Source: Clostridiaceae bacterium BL-3 (GTDB lineage: Bacteria; Bacillota; Clostridia; Clostridiales; Clostridiaceae). From it: 64,000 bases of DNA. The stretch spans positions 992,001 to 1,056,000 of the forward strand of contig CADDXC010000001.1 of NCBI GenBank assembly GCA_902809985.1, written 5' to 3'. Positions 63,073-64,000 of the stretch are shown one piece after another. The notes below the pieces were generated by a model. That model was not told the origin of the DNA. It worked only from the letters and a program-made list of their open reading frames with translations, and searched no databases. Numbering within the stretch: position 1 is the stretch's first letter; each line of letters opens with the position of its first letter. The translations under genes were made by a program, and so were the position numbers.

Positions 63073-64000
63073 GATTAATCACCTCTACACTATAAGTATT
63101 GTCCTTAAGATATTGAATCACTTTTGTAAAAATATCTTTATCTGCTTTTATGTTTAAATATAATATTCCAAAGGGTAAATCTCCAATATACTCTATTTTG
63201 CCGTGTAATATATTAAAAGTCACATTAAACTTAATTGAAAGATTAGATAATATAGGCTCTGTTGCCGTTTCTCCCATATATTTAATTTTAATAATTGGAC
63301 CTTTAATACTTTTAAGAAGTAATTCTGGTAATTCGAATTTTGATGAATGCTTTAACAGCTTTTTTGTATATTCATTTTTAGGATTTGTAAACACATTATA
63401 CACTAATCCCTCTTCAACTATACGGCCCTGATTCATAACCGCTACTCTGTTGCATATTGCTTTTATAACCTCTAACTGATGGGTTATTATTATAATAGTA
63501 ATTTTAAATTTTTCATTTATCTCTCTGAGAATGTTTAAAATAGATGCTGTTGTCTCAATATCAAGAGCTGATGTAGGCTCATCGCAAAGAAGCATTTTCG
63601 CATTATTTCCTAATGCTCTGGCAATACCAACTCTCTGCTTTTGACCACCGCTCAATTTTGAGGGATACTCTTTTGACTTAGAAGCCAATCCAACAAGATC
63701 TAAAAGTTCCCTAACTCGCTTATTAATTTCAACTTTAGATTTTCCTGCTATTTTAAGTGGAAAAGCTATATTATCAAATACTGTTTTACTTTCTGCCAAA
63801 TTGAAATTTTGGAAAATCATCCCTATGTTATGCCTTAATCTTCTTAGACTTTCACCTCTATAAATAGTTATATTCTTATCATTTATTATTATTTCCCCAC
63901 TTGTAGGTTTTTGTAAAAGATTAATTGTACGAATTAATGTGCTTTTTCCTGCACCACTAGCACCCATTATTCCAAATATTTCGCCATCCTTAATATTAAG
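63059..64000 (-). CDS. metN: ABC transporter ATP-binding protein, MetN family (5' end outside window)
   Basis: The ATPase of a MetNI-type importer. 313 residues are visible; the frame is open to the window edge, so the first codons are missing. Walker A GASGAGKST, signature LSGGQKQRVGIARAL, Walker B MLLCDEP and His switch THQL are complete. A C-terminal NIL-type domain (about the last 80 residues) is present; in E. coli MetN it gives transinhibition by methionine. This marks the MetN group. It opens the metN-metI-enolase-ligase-crotonase-larA run, all on the minus strand. Confidence 0.88.
   Translation of the reverse strand, partial: LNIKDGEIFGIMGASGAGKSTLIRTINLLQKPTSGEIIINDKNITIYRGESLRRLRHNIGMIFQNFNLAESKTVFDNIAFPLKIAGKSKVEINKRVRELLDLVGLASKSKEYPSKLSGGQKQRVGIARALGNNAKMLLCDEPTSALDIETTASILNILREINEKFKITIIIITHQLEVIKAICNRVAVMNQGRIVEEGLVYNVFTNPKNEYTKKLLKHSSKFELPELLLKSIKGPIIKIKYMGETATEPILSNLSIKFNVTFNILHGKIEYIGDLPFGILYLNIKADKDIFTKVIQYLKDNTYSVEVINHATT

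Overview
The window is low-GC Firmicute DNA (roughly one third G+C). Gene content and order point to Clostridium sensu stricto: an IspH-ribosomal S1 fusion, the miaB-mutS-mutL-miaA-hfq run, lexA beside a Cys-rich small protein and a tyrosine recombinase, a YedF selenium-type protein, a FeoB-associated Cys-rich peptide, corrinoid methyltransferases with their reductive activator, and frequent TTG/GTG starts behind strong AGGAGG sites. It resembles acetogenic or amino-acid-fermenting clostridia, but no species is claimed. No rRNA, tRNA, CRISPR array, prophage or intact insertion sequence was seen.

Layout. 1-1.2 kb: 3' end of feoB and its small partner. 1.25-5.0 kb: a GlnK/GlnL-type two-component pair (the kinase is frameshifted in a homopolymer) divergent from a GltT-type glutamate/aspartate symporter. 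5.2-11.6 kb: a probable operon of a [2Fe-2S] corrinoid-activation ATPase, three UroD/MtaA-type methyltransferases, one corrinoid protein and a ROK sugar kinase; no MtaB, MttB or MtrH gene is present. 11.7-15.7 kb: a small unknown protein, a patatin-type lipase, cysS and a two-helix potassium channel with a large extracytoplasmic insert. 15.9-27.2 kb: a complete histidine-to-glutamate route (ftcD, hutU, hutI, fchA, hutH, permease), with a 1019-residue BTAD/AAA/TPR regulator inserted between ftcD and hutU and divergent from hutU. 27.4-42.5 kb: housekeeping and metabolic genes (AlaX-type editing protein, TcdA, nitrilase, YedF, a membrane glycosyltransferase, RluB-type pseudouridine synthase, RpiR regulator, gdhA, HI0933-type flavoprotein, cmk, ispH-S1, speD, GNAT). 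42.5-45.8 kb: two aminotransferases with an unreported 51-residue ORF between them, facing a very short GntR-type repressor. 45.8-56.7 kb: miaB-mutS-mutL-miaA-hfq, an aluminium-resistance/methionine-gamma-lyase family enzyme, lexA, a Cys-rich protein and a Xer-type recombinase. 56.7-57.4 kb: a gene-free, repeat-rich spacer. 57.4-64 kb: a minus-strand cluster metN-metI-enolase superfamily enzyme-PaaK-type ligase-crotonase-LarA, cut by the right edge.

How parts fit together. The hut genes, ftcD and fchA convert histidine to glutamate and feed formimino carbon into folate; gdhA and the glutamate symporter handle the product. The corrinoid operon would move methyl groups from an unidentified methylated substrate into one-carbon metabolism. 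The right-hand cluster looks like an uptake and catabolic route for an organic or hydroxy acid.

The most interesting points are the kinase frameshift, the corrinoid operon with an unusually short UroD-like protein, the right-hand acid-catabolism cluster, overlapping divergent lexA promoters sharing one candidate LexA box, and several unexplained intergenic palindromes and repeats. All functional calls are from sequence reading only; no search was run.
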